The notes under the pieces are model-generated. The model had not been told where the DNA came from. It saw only the letters and a program-made list of their open reading frames with translations, and did not search any database. Of a DNA stretch of 64,000 bases, positions 10,229-19,991 are shown one piece after another (the first letter of the stretch is position 1; the number at the start of each line of letters is the position of its first letter). Origin of the DNA: Citrobacter sp. JGM124 (GTDB lineage Bacteria > Pseudomonadota > Gammaproteobacteria > Enterobacterales > Enterobacteriaceae); contig NZ_JAERJD010000002.1 in assembly GCF_018257795.1 (NCBI RefSeq), positions 62,001-126,000 of the forward strand. Reading direction: 5' to 3'. Position numbers and translations under genes: made by a program.

Positions 10229-11524
10229 TCAATTACTCACTTTTTGAAAGGTGACTTGTGCAAGGTTGTCACCCTCGAAACGACCAGTACATTCCGCGAG
10301 GCCATTACTGCCTGATTTACAGGATATCTCCGGCAATACATGACGGCTCCCGTCATCACATCGTGCGTTACCCCGACTCTTTATCATCAGGGTGCCAGAT
10401 TGCTGAAGGCCCGAAAAAACGTCAGCCTTACAGAGGACATTATCGCTGTTGAACAACCTTACGGTACCTTTGTTATTGATGATGCGGTAACGCAAGGCCG
10501 GAGGTTTACCGGCGATCGGTGAACTGAACTGCACCCGAGCCTGCCAGGTGCCATTAAGAAATTTGGTTGAGCCCGTTTTTAACTGCTCTGGCGGGATAAC
10601 CAATGCGCCTTTAACGGGAGGCGTGACTGGGGGAGACGCGGGTTCTGGCACGTCAGCAACAGGGGGGATAACCTCTGCCAGCATCAGAGGTAAGGCGGAA
10701 GCTGGGACATTTGTCTGGATGAGAGGTTGCGCTGACACCGCCACGTCAGGCATTTCTGTCAACGTTTCACTGGTACGGTGTTGGGTATAAACATAACCGC
10801 TACCCACCAGAATGACCAGCACGACGAAGGCCACTGCTGCAGATAACTTCCCGCGTGATTTCTGCACATTAATCCGGGGCCTGGGGGAGGCTACCACACC
10901 CGCTTCCTCGGATATCATGGAGGGCTCACGGGTTATCTCTTTCACCTGGACTGGTTCGGCAGGCGCGGGTGTCAGAGGCGTTGTGGTTTCTCGTGGCTCA
11001 CGGACTTTCAGGCAATCAAGCACATCCCCTTTGGGGTGCTCATTTTGATTGATGAATCCCCAGAAGGTAATAACAGGTTTATCACCCACCAAATAGATAT
11101 ACTGGCTGCCCGGAAACTGGAAAGCATTTCCCAACAGCGAACCGAATAATCGCAGGGCGGTTTTTTCACTGCGCTGGCACTGAAGGCCGAGTAAGTTAAC
11201 ACTTGTCAGACAATGTTCAAGGTAGTGTAGTGCGGCGCTCCGTTGATCTTCACTGGCAGCGGCCCAACTGGTTATCTTACCGGGGACAGGTGCATACCAG
11301 TCAATGCGACTGCCACTCTCATTGCTTTGTGGAATAGCCAAGGTATCAGCGGCAGCTTGCTGCTTGCGCAAACGTAGGGTTTCACGGATTTGTAGGGCTG
11401 AGTCAAACACAGCCTGCCCATTTTCCCCCAGAGACAGAAAGTTGTCCGGGCATCCGCTGCGCAATAATGAGTTTATCACGTTATTCATCCTGCTCTTGAT
11501 AGCTCGACCGAGAGCCATCTTCAT
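10229..11524 (-). CDS. srfA: SrfA family protein, single-span membrane protein
   Basis: This is the first gene of srfABC. Its opening (LLRSGCPDNFLSLGENGQ...) and the sequence DWYAPVPGKITSWA are typical of SrfA. A single membrane helix (AAVAFVVLVILVGSGYVY, about residues 230-250) separates a roughly 230-residue N-terminal cytoplasmic part from a Pro-rich linker. A C-terminal domain with several cysteines follows, probably periplasmic. An ATG at 11488 is an alternative start 12 codons downstream; neither start has a strong ribosome site. It could anchor the SrfB/SrfC ATPase-like proteins to the inner membrane (inference). Confidence 0.82.
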   Translation of the reverse strand: MKMALGRAIKSRMNNVINSLLRSGCPDNFLSLGENGQAVFDSALQIRETLRLRKQQAAADTLAIPQSNESGSRIDWYAPVPGKITSWAAASEDQRSAALHYLEHCLTSVNLLGLQCQRSEKTALRLFGSLLGNAFQFPGSQYIYLVGDKPVITFWGFINQNEHPKGDVLDCLKVREPRETTTPLTPAPAEPVQVKEITREPSMISEEAGVVASPRPRINVQKSRGKLSAAVAFVVLVILVGSGYVYTQHRTSETLTEMPDVAVSAQPLIQTNVPASALPLMLAEVIPPVADVPEPASPPVTPPVKGALVIPPEQLKTGSTKFLNGTWQARVQFSSPIAGKPPALRYRIINNKGTVRLFNSDNVLCKADVFSGLQQSGTLMIKSRGNARCDDGSRHVLPEISCKSGSNGLAECTGRFEGDNLAQVTFQKVSN

Positions 11525-11763
11525 CGTCCCATTTTAACGACTTGTCCTTAAGTCAAACGGGTAAAGAGATGAACAAATAGATAAATTATCAGGCTATTGA
11601 ATTGCTGCCAGGGCAACAACCCTCTGTATTTTTAGCGGGAGAGGTCACTGGTAAGGGTTTTCTCTTTATCATTCAGTTAAGCTATTATTTATCATGGATC
11701 GCAGGCTGTAACTAAACCACCCGTTAAGGGCAATCGTTGCCCATATTCCATCAGGAGAGAGTC

Positions 11764-12018
11764 ATGGCACATCTGGACGATGTTATCCGGCAGGTTGATG
11801 AGACACTGACCCGGCATGTCATTGTTGAAATGAATACATTACTCATTGCGCTGAGTGATGACGACACGTTGCCTCGTGAGCAACGCTATCAGCAACAGCA
11901 ACGATTACGTACTGCTATCGCCCAGAAAGGGCATCACCACTATCATAAAGAAGAGGAAGACGAAGAAGAAATCCGCCGGGAACAACTGACCAAATGGGGT
12001 GAGATCCAGTCGGACTAA
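11764..12018 (+). CDS. ydcY: YdcY family (DUF2526) small protein
   Basis: This 84-residue acidic/charged protein closely resembles E. coli YdcY as I remember it (MxHLDEVI..VD, ALSDD..L.RE.RY.QQQRLRTAIA, REQLTK). It is longer by a HHHYHKEEEDEEEI insert. Function is unknown. The ATG at 11764 follows AGGAGAG, which rules out the longer frame from 11737. It is divergent from srfA, and its stop overlaps the stop of the convergent LysE-family gene by three bases. Confidence 0.85.
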   Translation: MAHLDDVIRQVDETLTRHVIVEMNTLLIALSDDDTLPREQRYQQQQRLRTAIAQKGHHHYHKEEEDEEEIRREQLTKWGEIQSD

Positions 12019-12641
12019 CTGGGAAATGCACGGATCACCGCCAGGCCGTTATACACGGCTCCGACACAGGCAATGACCAGGAGTATCCAGGAGGATATCA
12101 GCGTTATTGCTCGCTGGTGGTCAGGGCTGACCCAGTGTTTAATGGCCAGAATGTAGAATGATAGTATGGCAAAATCCAGTACCAGCCAGATCAAGGCCAG
12201 GACCAGCACGCTGGTGCTGAAACTGGCCGTAACGGTGATGAACTGTGGGAAAAAAGCGACAAAAAACAGAATATCTTTCGGGTTTGATAAACCAGTAATA
12301 AAACCACCCCATACCCCGCTCTTGTAACCCCCCGTTGATGCCTTGCCTGGTGTGTTTATTGGCATCATGATCCCCTGTAATGCCAGATACCCAATATAAA
12401 ATGAGCCAGGCAAGCCCAGTATGGCGAGACTTAAGACACTCAATGTCATGACACCGTTGAGCATCAGTATGGCCAGCGCCATTAACACGAATGATGCCCC
12501 ATTGGTTCCTATTACTGTGGCCAGTGCCCGGCGGCTACCTGAGCTGGCCGCAATGCGGGTCACCAGGGCGACTACGGGGCCGGGGGTCATGATTAGCAGT
12601 ATCACTGCCAGTATATAAGTACCTAACAAGGGTGTGTTCAT
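12015..12641 (-). CDS. LysE/RhtB family amino-acid exporter
   Basis: A six-helix inner-membrane exporter of 208 residues. The family hallmark MTPGPVVALVTRIAASSGSRRAL near the N-terminus is present, together with GLSNPKDILFF in the middle. LysE/RhtB proteins export amino acids or analogues; the substrate cannot be told here. The ATG at 12641 is preceded by GGAGGA, so the 45 extra upstream codons of the open frame are not used. It is divergent from the LysR-type gene at 12807, which probably controls it. Confidence 0.88.
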   Translation of the reverse strand: MNTPLLGTYILAVILLIMTPGPVVALVTRIAASSGSRRALATVIGTNGASFVLMALAILMLNGVMTLSVLSLAILGLPGSFYIGYLALQGIMMPINTPGKASTGGYKSGVWGGFITGLSNPKDILFFVAFFPQFITVTASFSTSVLVLALIWLVLDFAILSFYILAIKHWVSPDHQRAITLISSWILLVIACVGAVYNGLAVIRAFPS

Positions 12642-12806
12642 CAGTAAAATCCTCCAGTGGAACGGGCCCCGGATGCATTTTGAGTGGATTTCATCGGGAA
12701 AGCGGGGGGTAAAGTGACTGACGGTGATTTTCACTGAAGAGAGGAAGATTGAAAAGCGGATAAAACTGCGCTTCAATGTGAGTAAAACTCAATATAGGGC
12801 TGTGCT

Positions 12807-13727
12807 ATGTCACTTCCTCCACTGTATGCCCTACGGGCTTTTGAAAGTGCTGCCCGACTGGGATCTTTTAGCCATGCGGCAAAACACCTTAATGTGACGC
12901 CGGGCGCGATCAGCCGACATATCCGAACACTGGAACACTATTTTGATTGTGTGTTGTTTGTTCGTAAGGGCCCTAAAGTGGATATCACTCAGGCGGGGTG
13001 CAGGCTGGCAGCACAACTCGAAGAAGGTTTTCGTCATCTGGAACAAGCCTGTCATGCTTTCCGTCGACATCAACAAGATATTCGGCTCAAGGCGCCGTCA
13101 ACACTCACCATGCGCTGGCTATTAAATACATTACGTCTTTTCCGTGAGCACAATACGTTACCCAGGGTACAGGTTTCCAGTGTCTGGATGGATACAGATA
13201 CGGTGGATTTTACGAAGGAACCTTATGACTGTGCTATTTTGCTGGGTAAAGGGCAATACGGGCAACATGTTGAAAGTCATCTTCTGTTCGATGAATGGCT
13301 CATTCCGGTCTGTGCGCCGGACTTGGTGGCACAGGCGCAGCAAGATTTATTCACTTGCGAGCTTATCCATCCCTCACCGGATGGCCGAGACTGGCGGCGC
13401 TGGCTCAAACGAACAGGCGCTTTCCCCGGGATGAATGTTACCAGGGGAATGGTATTTGATACCCTTGAGCAGGGTAATATGGCGGCTGCCAGTGGGCATG
13501 GTGTGTCCATGGGGGATTTGCTGTTGAGCCAGGATGCTATTCATAGCGGAATGCTGGCGTTGCTATTTTCTCAGGCTATTGCCACCGGTGACAGTTACTA
13601 TTTTGTTTGTCCTGAAGGGACGTTAACCCATAAAAACAGTCTGCAACTGTATCAGTATCTTAAAGCCTGCGTACCGACGGGTATACCAGAAGGGGTGGAA
13701 TGCCTGGGGGCGGAGACTGGGATGTGA
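12807..13727 (+). CDS. LysR-type transcriptional regulator (GcvA-like)
   Basis: This 306-residue regulator has an N-terminal winged helix-turn-helix (residues about 5-65: LRAFESAARLGSFSHAAKHLNVTPGAISRHIRTLE) and a type-2 periplasmic-binding effector domain. The opening PPLYALRAFE is typical of the GcvA/AmpR branch. It is divergent from the LysE-type exporter with 165 bases between the starts, the usual layout for LysR control of a neighbour. Confidence 0.88.
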   Translation: MSLPPLYALRAFESAARLGSFSHAAKHLNVTPGAISRHIRTLEHYFDCVLFVRKGPKVDITQAGCRLAAQLEEGFRHLEQACHAFRRHQQDIRLKAPSTLTMRWLLNTLRLFREHNTLPRVQVSSVWMDTDTVDFTKEPYDCAILLGKGQYGQHVESHLLFDEWLIPVCAPDLVAQAQQDLFTCELIHPSPDGRDWRRWLKRTGAFPGMNVTRGMVFDTLEQGNMAAASGHGVSMGDLLLSQDAIHSGMLALLFSQAIATGDSYYFVCPEGTLTHKNSLQLYQYLKACVPTGIPEGVECLGAETGM

Positions 13728-13796
13728 GTCCATGAAGGCGGAAAAAGACGACACTGGCCGCAACGTCGCGGCCGTTTGTGTCATACATCGGCTATA

Positions 13797-14174
13797 TCAG
13801 CAGTGATTAATCGGTCGAATGTATTTATTGTCTTCAGCCATACGGGCAACCCGATACTTATGGGGGGGGACTGAAAAGTAGTTCTTGAAGGTTCTGGTTA
13901 ACGTCTGTTGTGACTCGAAACCATAACGTTCAGCTAAGTACAAAATAGGCTCATTACTATCTTGCAGCTTCAGTGCTATCTCTGTCAGCTTACGATTTCG
14001 GATATATTGCCCCAATGAGTATCCCGTCTCTTTCTTAAACATTCTCTGTAGATGCCATTTAGAATAACCTGATCGCTGTGACACTCTTTCCAGGGAGAGA
14101 GGACTTTGCAGATTATTTTCTATCCAGTCTAAAATGCTATGAATAGTGATTGCATCGTTGTTTTGTCTGGACAT
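13797..14174 (-). CDS. marA: MarA, AraC-type multiple antibiotic resistance activator
   Basis: This 125-residue protein is nearly identical to E. coli MarA through both helix-turn-helix units ([45 protein letters not shown]). It binds marboxes as a monomer and activates efflux, porin-repression and stress genes. The start ATG follows AGAGGT. It lies 20 bases downstream of marR in the marRA operon. No marB-like gene follows before the stop of the LysR gene at 13727. The C-terminal tail differs from E. coli and ends INHC. Confidence 0.96.
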   Translation of the reverse strand: MSRQNNDAITIHSILDWIENNLQSPLSLERVSQRSGYSKWHLQRMFKKETGYSLGQYIRNRKLTEIALKLQDSNEPILYLAERYGFESQQTLTRTFKNYFSVPPHKYRVARMAEDNKYIRPINHC

Positions 14175-14194
14175 AGTGCTACCTCTTTGCAGGT

Positions 14195-14635
14195 TTACGG
14201 CAGTATCTTTGTAAGTAATTTATAGAGTGTTTCTACTTCGTCATCGGTCAAATTTTTTGTCAGTTCATTGTGTAAACTTAGCCCGACAGTGCAGTGGCAT
14301 TGCTGGCAAAGTTCGGCACCTTTTGGCGTCAGACTTACCAGAATTCCACGTTTATCCTTAGGATTCGGCAAACGTGTCACCCATCCTTTGCATACCAGAC
14401 GGTCAAGCATTCGCGTCAAAGCCCCTAAATCGACAGAGAGGATTTTTTTCAGCTCGACCGGCGAAATATTGGCCTGGTGATGAATGGAGCAGAGCACTTT
14501 TAACTGAGCAGCAGTAATATCGAGTGAGTATAATGCGTCGTTTAACAAACGTTCGGTATGCTGGCCGACGGTATGAATCAATCGCTCCAGGGGGATCATT
14601 TCGTTAAACAAATCACAGTTCTTATCACGACTCAA
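14195..14635 (-). CDS. marR: MarR repressor of the mar operon
   Basis: This 146-residue winged-helix repressor is highly similar to E. coli MarR ([56 protein letters not shown]). It represses marRA by binding marO; phenolic ligands or copper-driven cysteine oxidation release it. The start appears to be TTG at 14635. The E. coli gene uses GTG at the matching place after GGGCA, which is conserved here within the operator. The start is therefore rare and overlaps operator sequence, which would keep MarR synthesis low. Confidence 0.95.
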   Translation of the reverse strand: MSRDKNCDLFNEMIPLERLIHTVGQHTERLLNDALYSLDITAAQLKVLCSIHHQANISPVELKKILSVDLGALTRMLDRLVCKGWVTRLPNPKDKRGILVSLTPKGAELCQQCHCTVGLSLHNELTKNLTDDEVETLYKLLTKILP

Positions 14636-14640
14636 AATAT

Positions 14641-14652
14641 TTGCCCAGGCAA
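14641..14652. promoter_or_regulatory. MarR operator (marO)
   Basis: TTGCCCAGGCAA, read on the minus strand as TTGCCTGGGCAA, matches the core of the E. coli MarR-binding site. It lies between the marRA promoter and the marR start. Only one clear copy is seen; E. coli has two. Confidence 0.8.
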
Positions 14653-14669
14653 GTAATTAGTAACGCCAG

Positions 14670-14698
14670 ATACTATTTAGTATGAAACTATATGTCAA
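14670..14698 (-). promoter_or_regulatory. marRA promoter
   Basis: On the minus strand there is a perfect -35 TTGACA (14698-14693), a 17-base spacer and a -10 TAGTAT (14675-14670). Transcription would start about seven bases on, just before marO. An 11-bp inverted repeat (14661-14671 and 14698-14708) brackets the promoter. Confidence 0.75.
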
Positions 14699-14713
14699 TC
14701 TGGCGTTATGTCA

Positions 14714-14733
14714 GATGCCACAAATAGCTAAAA
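14714..14733. promoter_or_regulatory. marbox (MarA/SoxS/Rob site)
   Basis: GATGCCACAAATAGCTAAAA matches the E. coli mar marbox (GATGCCAC..T..GCTAAA) at the same place upstream of the -35. It supports MarA autoactivation and cross-control by SoxS and Rob. Confidence 0.75.
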
Positions 14734-14807
14734 GATGAAAATAGATATTACAAGGTACCTAAATAACAGGATTGAGTTGGCTACTTCTCGCTGAAAATGG
14801 AACGCAT

Positions 14808-15479
14808 ATGATTGAATTATTACAGGTCATCGGGCTTGGGCTTGTCGTCCTACTACCACTGGCTAACCCACTGACAACATTAGCACTATTTCTTGGTCTG
14901 ACCGGGAATATGAATAAGCAACAGCGTGATCGTATTGCTTATATGACGTCACTTAACGTCTTCATTATCATGATAGTGGCATACTATGCTGGCCAGGTGG
15001 TGATGAATACCTTTGGCATTTCAATTCCTGGCTTGCGTATTGCTGGTGGCCTTATCGTGGCCTTTATCGGTTTCAGGATGCTGTTTCCAGCCCCTAAACC
15101 AATCCCTTCTGCTGCGTTAGCGAAAGAGTTGGCAGAGGAACAAACCGAAGACATTGATACCAATATCGCTTTTGTCCCCCTGGCGATGCCCAGCACGGCA
15201 GGGCCAGGTACTATTGCCATGATAATCAGTTCTGCCTCAGCGGTGAGGCAAAGTGATGATTTTGCACCCTGGGTACTCACCATTGCCCCACCACTTATTT
15301 TTCTGATAGTGGGTTTGATTTTATGGGTCAGCTTGCTGTGCTCAGGGTCAATTATGCGAGTGATGGGTAAAGGCGGGATTGATGCGATCTCACGGATGAT
15401 GGGCTTCTTGCTGGTCTGTATGGGGGTCCAGTTTATTATTAATGGTATTCTTGAGATTATAAAAACCTACCCAGTCTGA
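14808..15479 (+). CDS. marC: MarC family inner-membrane protein
   Basis: This 223-residue protein with about six membrane helices is strongly similar to E. coli MarC ([62 protein letters not shown]). It is divergent from marRA. Despite the name it is not known to cause antibiotic resistance, and its function remains unknown. The ATG at 14808 gives the family N-terminus; an in-frame upstream start at 14772 would add 12 residues. Confidence 0.94.
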   Translation: MIELLQVIGLGLVVLLPLANPLTTLALFLGLTGNMNKQQRDRIAYMTSLNVFIIMIVAYYAGQVVMNTFGISIPGLRIAGGLIVAFIGFRMLFPAPKPIPSAALAKELAEEQTEDIDTNIAFVPLAMPSTAGPGTIAMIISSASAVRQSDDFAPWVLTIAPPLIFLIVGLILWVSLLCSGSIMRVMGKGGIDAISRMMGFLLVCMGVQFIINGILEIIKTYPV

Positions 15480-15485
15480 CGGTTT

Positions 15486-15520
15486 GATGCCCGCTCTCCA
15501 GTGATGGGGGAGCGGGCATC
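15486..15520. terminator. Hairpin between convergent marC and sotB
   Basis: A 14-bp GC-rich stem with one G-U pair (GATGCCCGCTCTCC / GGGGAGCGGGCATC) lies in the short gap between the two stops. There is no immediate U-tract; a run of T occurs 14 bases later. Confidence 0.55.
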
Positions 15521-15536
15521 GGTTAGCCAGCCGTTT

Positions 15537-16706
15537 TTACAAGCGCCAGCGGCGAAAGATAATCACTGACAATATAAATGCCGCCAAGGCAGGAATCGCG
15601 CCAATATAACCCACATCTGCCATTGACAGGTGTAAGCTCACTTGATTGCCCAGCAACGCCCCGGCGCCAATCCCAATATTAAATATCCCCGAAAATAATG
15701 ACATGGCGACATCTGTCGCATCTGATGCCAGAGACAGAACCTGGGCTTGTATTGACAGGGTGATGACCATAAATGCAACCCCCCAGAATACACTTAATGC
15801 AATAAGGCGATTTTCGCCTGATGCCGCAGGCAACAGGAGTACAAGGCATAACACCAGTAAGGCAATGGCACAGCTGAGTAGCTGAGGGGCATATTTATTC
15901 CCTAACTTGCCAAACAGCATACTGCCAATGATGCCGGCAGCCCCAAGGATCAGTAATAAGAACGTGGCAAAATTTTCGCTCAGATTAGCAACGTTATGTA
16001 TGAAAGGTTCAATATAACTGTATGCGGTGTAATGCGCGGTAACTACGATAGCTATGAGCAAATAAAGGCTTAATAAGGCCGGGCGATGAAACAACACCGG
16101 TAAACTCGCGAGTGATCCTGAGTGTTCACTTGGCAGTTTTGGCAACAGACGAGTCAGGCAGATGAGCGTCAAGGTGGCGATGACGGCAATAACCAGGAAA
16201 GTGGTTCGCCAGCTAAAATACTGCCCGATAATGCGGCCAATAGGTAATCCCATGACCATCGCCAGAGCGGTGCCGGTAGCGATTATACTCAGTGCCTGCG
16301 CTTTTTTGCCTGCGGGAGCCATCCGCAGCGCCAGAGATGCGGTAATAGACCAGAAGATGGCATGGGCGAAGGCCACGCCGATACGACTGATGATCAACAC
16401 GGTAAAATTCCAGGCGAAGGAGGAGAGAATATGGCTCGCAATAAACAGAACAAAGATGGCAATCAATAAACGGCGGCGCTCAACTTTGGCCGTTAATAAC
16501 ATAAAGGGCAGGGAGGCGAGTGCAACGACCCAGGCATAGATGGTCAGCATGATGCCAACCTGCGCAGTTTGCATATCAAAGCTTTGGGCTATATCTGACA
16601 ACAAACCGATAGGCGCAAACTCTGTGGTGTTAAATATAAATGCGGCAACGGATAGCATGAAGACCCGTAGCCACGCAGTTCTACGGGACACGATATTTAA
16701 AGGCAT
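15537..16706 (-). CDS. sotB: SotB (YdeA) sugar efflux MFS transporter
   Basis: A 12-helix major-facilitator protein of 389 residues closely similar to E. coli SotB/YdeA ([69 protein letters not shown]). It exports sugars such as arabinose and IPTG by proton antiport. It is next to marC, as in E. coli. It is convergent with marC, and its upstream region holds a matS site. Confidence 0.94.
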   Translation of the reverse strand: MPLNIVSRRTAWLRVFMLSVAAFIFNTTEFAPIGLLSDIAQSFDMQTAQVGIMLTIYAWVVALASLPFMLLTAKVERRRLLIAIFVLFIASHILSSFAWNFTVLIISRIGVAFAHAIFWSITASLALRMAPAGKKAQALSIIATGTALAMVMGLPIGRIIGQYFSWRTTFLVIAVIATLTLICLTRLLPKLPSEHSGSLASLPVLFHRPALLSLYLLIAIVVTAHYTAYSYIEPFIHNVANLSENFATFLLLILGAAGIIGSMLFGKLGNKYAPQLLSCAIALLVLCLVLLLPAASGENRLIALSVFWGVAFMVITLSIQAQVLSLASDATDVAMSLFSGIFNIGIGAGALLGNQVSLHLSMADVGYIGAIPALAAFILSVIIFRRWRL

Positions 16707-17040
16707 TGATGAATTAGCTGACCAGTGAGGGATAAGTATGGAAATGATAGGGGGCTATTTGCATGCATACAACCCATTTTGTGATTTACATCTTAGTTTC
16801 AGAGCCAGGTAAGTCATTTTTATGTGACAACGTCACAAAAAATGACGTTCAATAAAAGTCTGTAATGAATGTGTGTATCTGTTCAACAAAAAAGTTTAAT
16901 TTGTTGATTCTTTATTTAACGGTTTGAAAAAAATCATGAAATTAACGCGTTAACCGTGTTAATGCATAACGAAGAGTGAAATATTTTTGTCATAATTGCT
17001 GGTTACACTGGCGCAAAATGTCATCTTGTTTAAGATAATC
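16707..17040. other. Intergenic region between sotB and the chemoreceptor gene
   Basis: This 334-base divergent intergenic stretch holds the matS site at 16824 and a 12-bp palindrome TTAACGCGTTAA at 16942-16953 that could be an operator. I see no gene and no clear sigma-28 promoter for the chemoreceptor. Confidence 0.5.
16824..16836. other. matS, MatP-binding site (perfect)
   Basis: GTGACAACGTCAC fits the 13-bp MatP consensus GTGACRNYGTCAC exactly. MatP bound to such sites organises the Ter macrodomain in enterobacteria. It lies in the sotB upstream region. Confidence 0.88.
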
Positions 17041-18642
17041 ATGCTGATAAGTAAAACTTTTCGTCAACTAAAGTCGTTCATTGCGGTATTTTTTCTGCGT
17101 CGTGAATTTGGCCTTTTAGGCGGTATAGTGAGTGTTATCGCCTTATTCTCCTTACTCCAGCTTTTTTCCACTTTATTACTGTCCAATATTTTACGTAATA
17201 CAGAGATCAGTGTGGTTGATAGCCAAAAAATCCATGATCAACAAGTGGTAATGGAACAAGCACGCAGTTCACTATTAATGACCAGCGACTTATTGAATCG
17301 GGCTGGTATTTATTTCCTTCAGGATGAAAAGGTGGGTTCAGTAGGAAGCTGGGAAAGCCTGGTTGAAGAAGCCGATGCCTCCTTAAAAAAATCTCAGGAA
17401 AGCTTCCGGGCCTGGGAAAAATTACACCCGACAGAATCCGCGCATTTAGCCCAAAACTATAAGATGCTTTTCGATGGGTTGCAGGAGCAGTTAGACGGAT
17501 TGCAAAAATCATCTTCCCTTGATAGTTTTTTTGCCGTGCCTGTTCAGGCATTTCAGAGTGCTTTTAACGACAGTTATGCTCGCTATCAACAAGATAATGA
17601 GCAATTAACCGAATCATCAGGGCAGGTTTTATTACAAAGCCTGGGGCGGGCACAGCAGCTTTTTATTTTTGTGTTAGGGATCTTGCTGTTCGTGGCCGTC
17701 ACAGTCTGGTTTACCGTTGGCCGGTGGGTCATCTTTCCATTACGTTCTTTAATTAAACATTTGCATGTGATGGCCGCGGGGGATTTATCCCGTCTTCCCA
17801 ACGTGATGAATACCAAAAATCGGGAAGTCAGACAGCTTTATGACAGTATACTGGTTATGCAGCAGGGCCTGCAGCAGCTTGTTGTTGAAGTCCGAGAGTC
17901 ATCTTCCACCTTACTGTCAAACATTGGCCAACTGGCCGAAGGGAATAACGAGTTGTCTCAGCAGTCTTTTAGTCAGGAGCAGGAACTCGCCCGGGTAGTA
18001 CAACATATCGATTTCCTGGCTTCCCTAGTGCAGGAAAATAATCAGTATGCGCTCCAGGCCAATCACCGGGCTCAGGAAACCCGGGAAATGGTTGTTGGCG
18101 GCGACCGTATGATGCAGACGGTAAACACGTCAATGCAGGATATTGTGAGCCGATCCGCAGAGATGGAAGGGATCGTCTCAATGATAGAGAATGTCGCTTT
18201 CCAGACCAATATTCTGGCGCTCAATGCCGCGATTGAAGCGGCCCATGCCGGGCATCAGGGGCGCGGTTTTGCCGTCGTCGCGCGCGAAGTCGGTTTGCTG
18301 GCTAAACAAAGCAGTGAATCGACACAGAAAATTCAGTCTCTGATTAGTCATTCACTACAAGGGATTGAACATGGCAATAATGCTGTCACTCAACTTGAAC
18401 AACAGTTACGGAATGTCATTTCGGAAGTGGTACGACTGAGTAGCTTACTTAACGATATATCCACGGCTTCGGCTGATCAGGATACCAGCGTTTCTCATGT
18501 CACTGAACGGATCACAACGCTTAATCAGGCCGTTAATAAGACCGGTATGCTGATTAAAGCCTCGACTGAGACATCACAGCGTTTGTTGAGTGAATCCCAG
18601 CGACTGGAAAAAGCGGTCACGCGTTTTCAAATGGCCTGTTAG
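17041..18642 (+). CDS. Methyl-accepting chemotaxis protein
   Basis: A transmembrane chemoreceptor of about 533 residues. TM1 is FGLLGGIVSVIALFSLLQLF, followed by a roughly 160-residue helical periplasmic domain of the four-helix-bundle (Tar/Tsr-like) kind. TM2 (LFIFVLGILLFVAVTVWFTV) leads to a HAMP domain. The cytoplasmic rod has the conserved hairpin tip ENVAFQTNILALNAAIEAAH then GRGFAVVAREVGLLAKQS. The receptor signals to CheW/CheA. No NWETF-type CheR tether is present at the C-terminus (ends RFQMAC). The ATG at 17041 is preferred over a TTG at 16996. Ligand unknown. Confidence 0.92.
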   Translation: MLISKTFRQLKSFIAVFFLRREFGLLGGIVSVIALFSLLQLFSTLLLSNILRNTEISVVDSQKIHDQQVVMEQARSSLLMTSDLLNRAGIYFLQDEKVGSVGSWESLVEEADASLKKSQESFRAWEKLHPTESAHLAQNYKMLFDGLQEQLDGLQKSSSLDSFFAVPVQAFQSAFNDSYARYQQDNEQLTESSGQVLLQSLGRAQQLFIFVLGILLFVAVTVWFTVGRWVIFPLRSLIKHLHVMAAGDLSRLPNVMNTKNREVRQLYDSILVMQQGLQQLVVEVRESSSTLLSNIGQLAEGNNELSQQSFSQEQELARVVQHIDFLASLVQENNQYALQANHRAQETREMVVGGDRMMQTVNTSMQDIVSRSAEMEGIVSMIENVAFQTNILALNAAIEAAHAGHQGRGFAVVAREVGLLAKQSSESTQKIQSLISHSLQGIEHGNNAVTQLEQQLRNVISEVVRLSSLLNDISTASADQDTSVSHVTERITTLNQAVNKTGMLIKASTETSQRLLSESQRLEKAVTRFQMAC

Positions 18643-18680
18643 ACAAACTAAGGATAGTACTGATCTGTCACTCCTGGCTC

Positions 18681-18689
18681 TGGTATAAT
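18681..18689 (+). promoter_or_regulatory. Extended -10 promoter for glsB
   Basis: TGGTATAAT is an extended -10 element (TGn plus consensus TATAAT) 32 bases before the glsB start; no good -35 is visible at 17 bases. Confidence 0.55.
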
Positions 18690-18720
18690 CCGCCGGTTTC
18701 GTTACTTCACTCAGGAGTTT

Positions 18721-19644
18721 ATGGTGCCGGCATTAGATAATCAGTTACTGGAAGAGATCCTGGATCAGGTTCGTTCCTTGGTGGGGAAAGGCCGGGTTGC
18801 GGATTACATTCCGGCGCTTGCCGCTGTACCCGGCCATAAATTGGGGATGGCTGTTTGTACCCTTGATGGGAAGCTGTTTACCGCCGGTGATGCAACAGAG
18901 AGGTTCTCTATTCAGTCCATATCGAAAGTCATGAGCCTGGCGCTGGCGATGCAACGATATGACGAGAATGAGATCTGGCAAAGGGTGGGTAAGGAACCTT
19001 CCGGCCAGCCTTTTAACTCTTTGCTTCAGCTTGAACTGGAACAGGGTAAACCTCGTAATCCTTTTATTAACGCAGGCGCGCTGGTGATTTGCGACATGCT
19101 GCAAACCCGCCTGAGTGCCCCAAAACAGCGAATGCTGGAAGTCGTACGTTGGTTATCGTCTGCGGATGATTTAACTTATGATGCCCAAGTCGCCCGTTCT
19201 GAATTTGAACATTCTGCACGTAATGCGGCTATTGCCTGGCTAATGAAATCCTTTGGCAACTTTGATAACGACGTCACGACAGTGTTAAAAACGTATTTTC
19301 ACTATTGTGCATTGAGTATGAGCTGTGTGGAGCTGGCCAGAACCTTTGTTTTTTTGGCGAACCAGGGGCGGACACTCCATGCGAAGCCTGTCATCCCCGC
19401 GGAACACGCCAGGCAGATTAATGCTATGATGATGACCAGTGGCATGTATGATGGGGCAGGTGAGTTTGCTTACCGTGTCGGACTCCCGGGGAAGTCTGGG
19501 GTCGGTGGCGGTATTATTGCTATTGTTCCTAATGAGTTATCCATAGCCGTATGGTGCCCTGAACTTGACCCTTCAGGTAACTCTCTTGCTGGTACTGCGG
19601 CGTTAGAAATTTTGTCCAGGCGGATAGGCCGCTCAGTGTTTTAA
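18721..19644 (+). CDS. glsB: Glutaminase B
   Basis: This 307-residue enzyme hydrolyses L-glutamine to glutamate and ammonia. It is a serine-dependent beta-lactamase-fold glutaminase matching E. coli YneH/GlsB in length. The catalytic S66-x-x-K69 motif ([14 protein letters not shown]) is present, as are NPFINAGA and GKSGVGGGI, which line the active site. The ATG follows CAGGAG. It stands alone with its own promoter. From memory, yneH is also near mar and the terminus in E. coli, which agrees with the terminus assignment. Confidence 0.95.
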   Translation: MVPALDNQLLEEILDQVRSLVGKGRVADYIPALAAVPGHKLGMAVCTLDGKLFTAGDATERFSIQSISKVMSLALAMQRYDENEIWQRVGKEPSGQPFNSLLQLELEQGKPRNPFINAGALVICDMLQTRLSAPKQRMLEVVRWLSSADDLTYDAQVARSEFEHSARNAAIAWLMKSFGNFDNDVTTVLKTYFHYCALSMSCVELARTFVFLANQGRTLHAKPVIPAEHARQINAMMMTSGMYDGAGEFAYRVGLPGKSGVGGGIIAIVPNELSIAVWCPELDPSGNSLAGTAALEILSRRIGRSVF

Positions 19645-19901
19645 CCACCGGGAACGTTCTATTCTGTAATGATATTCATCGGTAAGCGTAAACAGAGTAG
19701 AGTGACAAGAGTCACGGTTAGCAACACCGTAGTGATGATAACCGCTGAGAGTATTCGTTCTGACCGTGATTTCTTTTGCATTACCGTTCCGATGATTGCT
19801 TTTAAAAGGGTAAATATAAAACAACTAATTTAAACCCCAGTTAAACTTTATCGAGCTAACCATTAGGAACCGTTACGCATTGTATGTAGTTATGCTTTTA
19901 A

Positions 19902-19915
19902 TAGTTACAACATAC
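19902..19915 (-). other. Ter site (Tus-dependent replication arrest), core match
   Basis: The minus strand reads GTATGTTGTAACTA, matching the core shared by E. coli Ter sites (for example TerH). With the GTATG end to the right, the blocking face is toward dif. Forks from the left would pass and forks arriving from the right through dif would stop, which is the expected polarity. Flanking bases fit less well. Confidence 0.75.
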
Positions 19916-19972
19916 ATTTTATCAGGTGCAATAAAAATAACACCTCAGCATTATACTCTTACTCAGTCTTAA

Positions 19973-19991
19973 TCAGGGACAAAGTCCCTGA
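19973..19991. terminator. Hairpin just downstream of dsbG
   Basis: TCAGGGAC-AAA-GTCCCTGA forms an 8-bp stem with a 3-base loop, three bases after the dsbG stop. The U-tract is poor. Confidence 0.45.

Noticed and set aside
11701..11717. GGCTGTAACTAAAC as a Ter site
   Set aside because: Three mismatches in the Ter core and the wrong polarity for a site left of dif.
19701..19714. GTGACAAGAGTCAC as matS
   Set aside because: Spacer is four bases, not three; does not fit the MatP consensus.
19633..19824. 63-codon minus-strand frame after glsB
   Set aside because: No ribosome site or similarity; likely chance.
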